From positions 40,461 through 50,420 of the forward strand of contig PMST01000600.1 of NCBI GenBank assembly GCA_003168295.1: 9,960 nucleotides of DNA. The letters are read 5' to 3'. The position numbers and the translations under genes are program-made. Shown piece by piece: positions 7,850 to 9,960 of the stretch. A model generated the notes under the pieces. It saw nothing but the letters and a program-made list of their open reading frames with translations, was not told the DNA's origin and did no database searches. How positions within the stretch are numbered: the first letter of the stretch is position 1; the number at the start of each line of letters is the position of its first letter. Source of the stretch: Actinomycetota bacterium (lineage in GTDB: Bacteria; Actinomycetota; Actinomycetes; Streptosporangiales; Streptosporangiaceae).

Positions 7850-7913
7850 ACTTTCGACGGTACCGAAGCCGGAGCAGGCGGTCTTGAACAAACGCGACAG
7901 CTACCCTGATCAC
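7850..7913. promoter_or_regulatory. Divergent promoter region between the MDMPI-like gene and the AraC regulator
   Basis: 64 bp with two back-to-back -10-like hexamers. On the minus strand TACCGT (7857-7862) is 7 nt before ATG 7849. On the plus strand TACCCT (7902-7907) is 6 nt before GTG 7914. Both fit leaderless starts, and neither gene has a Shine-Dalgarno. I see no -35 at standard spacing, as expected if an activator is needed, and no clear operator repeat. Confidence 0.5.
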
Positions 7914-8852
7914 GTGGTCTATAGCGGCGTCAGCATGGGGCGCGGTGTGCTGCGTCCGGGCCTGGCGGCGACCAGGTTCCAGCTGACCAGGACCGTACCG
8001 TGCGCCGAGCTCGCGCCGTTCGTCGAGTTCTACTGGATCCTGCGGTGGGACCTGCGCGGGCAGCAGCCGCACGAGCAGACGATCCTGCCGCATCCCAACG
8101 TGAACCTGGCCTTCGAGGCGTCCGGGGCCGGAATTTACGGGGTCGACCGCAGGCTGTTCACCCGGTCGCTGTCAGGTTCGGGCCGCGTGTTGGGGGCGCG
8201 GTTCCGGGCTGGTTGCTTCCGGCCGTTCTGGCGGGCGCCCATCTCAGAGCTGACCAATCGGGTCGTTCCGGCCGACCGGATCTTCGGGCCGGAGGCGGAA
8301 GAGACGCGGCGCGCGATCATGCGGGCCGACGCTGCGTGCGATGACGTTGCCAGGAGCGGTGGCGTTGCCGGGACCGGTGGCGTTGCTGACGCCTTGGCCG
8401 ACGCCGACGCGGTGATGACTGAGCGGGCTGAGGCACTGCTGTGCTCGGTGCGGCCGGAACGGGACCCGGCGGCCGAGCAGGCCGCGGAGCTGGTGGCGCG
8501 GATCACCGCCGATCCGGCCCTGCGGCGGGTAGACCAGCTGGCCGCCGCGTCCGGGATGTCCGCGCGCAGCCTGCAACGACTGTTCGCGGACTACGTGGGC
8601 GTCAGCCCCAAGTGGGTGATGCGCCGGGCCCGGCTGCACGAGGCCGCGGAGCGGGCCGACAGTGGCGAGCTGATCGACTGGGCCGAGCTCGCGGCCGACC
8701 TGGGCTACGCCGACCAGGCCCATCTGACCCGCGACTTCACCACCACCATCGGCGTGCCGCCGACGCACTACGCCGCGCCGTCAGAACCGCTGGGGCGGGC
8801 GGGACCGCTGGGGCGGGCGCGGCCGCTGGGGCGGGCGCGGCCGGTTAGCTGA
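7914..8852 (+). CDS. AraC/XylS-family transcriptional regulator with DUF6597-like N-terminal domain
   Basis: 312 residues from GTG 7914. The N-terminal domain (about 20-110: ELAPFVEFYWILRWDLRG, ILPHPNVNLAFE, RVLGARFRAGCFRPF) resembles the DUF6597 sensor-like domain of many actinobacterial AraC proteins. The C-terminus carries the two AraC helix-turn-helices at about 205-232 (VDQLAAASGMSARSLQRLF) and 253-287 (AELAADLGYADQAHLTRDF, then GVPPTHY). The ligand is unknown. A linker with a 6-residue repeat (about 144-160) and a tail of three Pro-Leu-Gly-Arg-Ala-Gly/Arg units (292-309) are unusual. The ATG at 7935 is an alternative start with no Shine-Dalgarno; GTG 7914 is favoured by TACCCT 6 nt upstream. 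An open frame back to 7725 is antisense to the neighbouring gene. It likely regulates itself or that divergent gene. Confidence 0.92.
   Translation: MVYSGVSMGRGVLRPGLAATRFQLTRTVPCAELAPFVEFYWILRWDLRGQQPHEQTILPHPNVNLAFEASGAGIYGVDRRLFTRSLSGSGRVLGARFRAGCFRPFWRAPISELTNRVVPADRIFGPEAEETRRAIMRADAACDDVARSGGVAGTGGVADALADADAVMTERAEALLCSVRPERDPAAEQAAELVARITADPALRRVDQLAAASGMSARSLQRLFADYVGVSPKWVMRRARLHEAAERADSGELIDWAELAADLGYADQAHLTRDFTTTIGVPPTHYAAPSEPLGRAGPLGRARPLGRARPVS
8343..8393 (+). repeat. In-frame 18-bp tandem repeat in the AraC regulator linker
   Basis: Two full units and a partial third (8343-8360, 8361-8378, 8379-8393) share the core G(A/G)CGTTGC(C/T). They code DVARSG, GVAGTG and GVADA. The array lies between the N-terminal domain and the HTH pair, where length change would be tolerated. 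Confidence 0.8.
8787..8840 (+). repeat. Three 18-bp tandem repeats coding the C-terminal tail of the AraC regulator
   Basis: Units at 8787-8804, 8805-8822 and 8823-8840. The second and third are identical and the first differs at two bases. They code PLGRAG, PLGRAR and PLGRAR just after the last helix of the DNA-binding domain. The stop follows 9 bases later. The near identity suggests recent slippage expansion and possible length variation between strains. Confidence 0.93.
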
Positions 8853-9816
8853 GGGCTTCGCGGCTCGGGACGGTCCGCAGGTTCAGAGGCGGACGGCCGC
8901 GGGCGCCTTCGAGCGCGGCCCGGATCTCCGCGACGATCTGAGCGGGCTCGGTGCGGATCTGCCTCGGAGTGACCCGGAGCACGTTGATCTGGTGTACAGC
9001 CATGCGCCGGCCGCGGGCGAGAGTGTTCGCGTGGTCCTCGGGCGACAGATGCCATTCGGTCGAGTCCACCTCCACCGCCAGGCCAAACTCCGGCCACCAC
9101 CCGTCGGGCATGGCGATGAACTCCTTGCCGGCGAAGACCTTCGCGTTGAACAGCGGCATCGGCAGCCCGGACCGGGCCAGCAAGTCCTTCAGGTCCCCCT
9201 CCGCGGCCGACCTAATCCCGTCGGCCAGGTCGGCTAGCGCCTCTCGGAACAGCGCCGACCCGGTGCTCGGACCGCCCGAGAGTTCGGTAACGAGATCCTG
9301 CACTGTGCAGCGTTTCCGCTGCACAGCATCGGCCACGATGGCCCGCACGTCGCGCAGGTTACTCAGGCCGCGGACGGTGTCGGCGACAGCCCGCGCAGGT
9401 GGAGCATAACGAAGCGGGCCGAGTTGCCAGTTTCGCTTGGGCATGCGAGTAGTCCGGTGCAGCCGGACGAAGGCCGCGTCTCGCCGCTGTCGAGTCGCCG
9501 GAACCAGGATGTCAACGAGGTCCGATGAATCTGCCCGGATGTGGTGAAGGCACAATGCGGCCGGGCCGGTGAGCACGCTGCCCCGGCCGGCGTAGAGCAT
9601 GGCGGCCAGCTGCTGCTGAATTGTCGTCGGGGTGCCGGTCACGGCAACGTAGACCCCGGGAAGCAGCCCGCGCCACGGACCTCCCGGACGGAGACGGTGC
9701 CGCAACGCATGAGCCGTCAGGCCGGCGGCGAGCGCCTGCTTTCGGGTGATCACGTCAATCTGCTGTTCCAGAATCTGCCCGAGGGCAGCTCGCTGAGAAC
9801 GCGTCGATGGAGTCAT
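8845..9816 (-). CDS. AbiEi-like N-terminal region joined to a DUF559/Vsr-like nuclease-fold domain
   Basis: 323 residues from ATG 9816. Residues about 15-60 (DVITRKQALAAGLTAHALRHRL, WRGLLPGVYV) match the winged-helix start of AbiEi-type antitoxin-like proteins. The C-terminus (about 200-300) resembles DUF559/Vsr-like restriction-endonuclease folds: E207, then MPDGWWPEFGLAVEVDS with D238, E249 and D251, H256, and a final strand INVLRVTPRQI. The acidic residues fit a PD-(D/E)xK site, so DNA cleavage is possible but unproven. This architecture is common and uncharacterised in actinobacteria. No AbiEii toxin or other partner is adjacent. The longer frame to 9954 adds 46 non-family residues and is not favoured. 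No Shine-Dalgarno or -10 stands out before ATG 9816. The 3' end overlaps the AraC gene by 8 bp. Confidence 0.85.
   Translation of the reverse strand: MTPSTRSQRAALGQILEQQIDVITRKQALAAGLTAHALRHRLRPGGPWRGLLPGVYVAVTGTPTTIQQQLAAMLYAGRGSVLTGPAALCLHHIRADSSDLVDILVPATRQRRDAAFVRLHRTTRMPKRNWQLGPLRYAPPARAVADTVRGLSNLRDVRAIVADAVQRKRCTVQDLVTELSGGPSTGSALFREALADLADGIRSAAEGDLKDLLARSGLPMPLFNAKVFAGKEFIAMPDGWWPEFGLAVEVDSTEWHLSPEDHANTLARGRRMAVHQINVLRVTPRQIRTEPAQIVAEIRAALEGARGRPPLNLRTVPSREALS
9303..9326 (-). other. Perfect 10-bp inverted repeat with GAAA loop inside the DUF559 coding sequence
   Basis: In the sense (minus) strand the arm CTGTGCAGCG is followed by GAAA and then the exact complement arm CGCTGCACAG. 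In RNA this is a 10-bp stem closed by a GNRA-type tetraloop. It covers codons for about residues 164-172 (AVQRKRCTV). No T run follows. Confidence 0.9.
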
Positions 9817-9960
9817 CTCGCCATGATGACGACGAGGTATGACAAACCAGGTGCACCCGAGCCATTCCGGAGCGTGCACAGAATCTCTCGAAAGCCAACA
9901 ATCCTGGCATAACTCCCACCGCCGCGCCCACATCATCGCGACGCGATGTGACATCGGTGC
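9817..9960. other. Upstream region of the DUF559 gene, no gene seen
   Basis: 144 bases with no supported gene. Two GTGCAC palindromes (9851-9856 and 9874-9879) lie 35-63 nt upstream of ATG 9816. A near-perfect inverted repeat ATCGCG-A-CGCGAT (9935-9947) is flanked by CAC and GTG after a 3-nt bulge. They could be operator or promoter elements. I cannot place a -10/-35 pair with confidence. Confidence 0.4.

Noticed and set aside
8845..9816. Complete type IV toxin-antitoxin (AbiE) system
   Set aside because: Only an AbiEi-like N-terminus is present; the adjacent gene is an AraC regulator, not an AbiEii nucleotidyltransferase toxin, and the C-terminus is nuclease-like instead.

Overview
The window is about 70% G+C with very dense coding. 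Gene content points to a high-GC actinomycete: an ftsK, RodZ-like, rimO run in the usual actinobacterial order, a mycothiol-type MDMPI/DinB-fold protein, and frequent TANNNT hexamers 6-7 nt in front of start codons, as expected for leaderless transcripts. I cannot place it to genus.

Positions 1-6166 are one co-directional minus-strand run. In transcription order it reads bioB (biotin synthase), a GNAT acetyltransferase whose ATG overlaps the bioB stop, ftsK (DNA translocase), a RodZ-like HTH membrane protein, and rimO (ribosomal protein S12 methylthiotransferase), which is cut by the left edge. bioB and the RodZ-like gene have strong Shine-Dalgarno sequences. ftsK and rimO instead have -10-like hexamers right in front of the start, so the run probably contains several internal promoters.

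Positions 6243-7229 (plus strand) encode a D-2-hydroxyacid dehydrogenase diverging from bioB across 76 bp. It converges on a minus-strand TIGR03086/MDMPI-like putative metalloprotein (7259-7849). That gene in turn diverges across 64 bp from an AraC-type regulator (7914-8852, plus). The regulator ends tail-to-tail, with an 8-bp overlap, against a minus-strand protein (8845-9816) that joins an AbiEi-like N-terminal region to a DUF559/Vsr-like nuclease-fold C-terminus.

Most of the window is core and metabolic. I see no phage, transposon, CRISPR, rRNA or tRNA, and no convincing new multi-gene system. The points worth a second look are small: the leaderless-start pattern, the coupled bioB-GNAT pair in front of ftsK, a His-Asp pentapeptide repeat in the FtsK linker, two in-frame 18-bp repeats in the AraC regulator, and a perfect 10-bp hairpin with a GAAA loop inside the DUF559 coding sequence.
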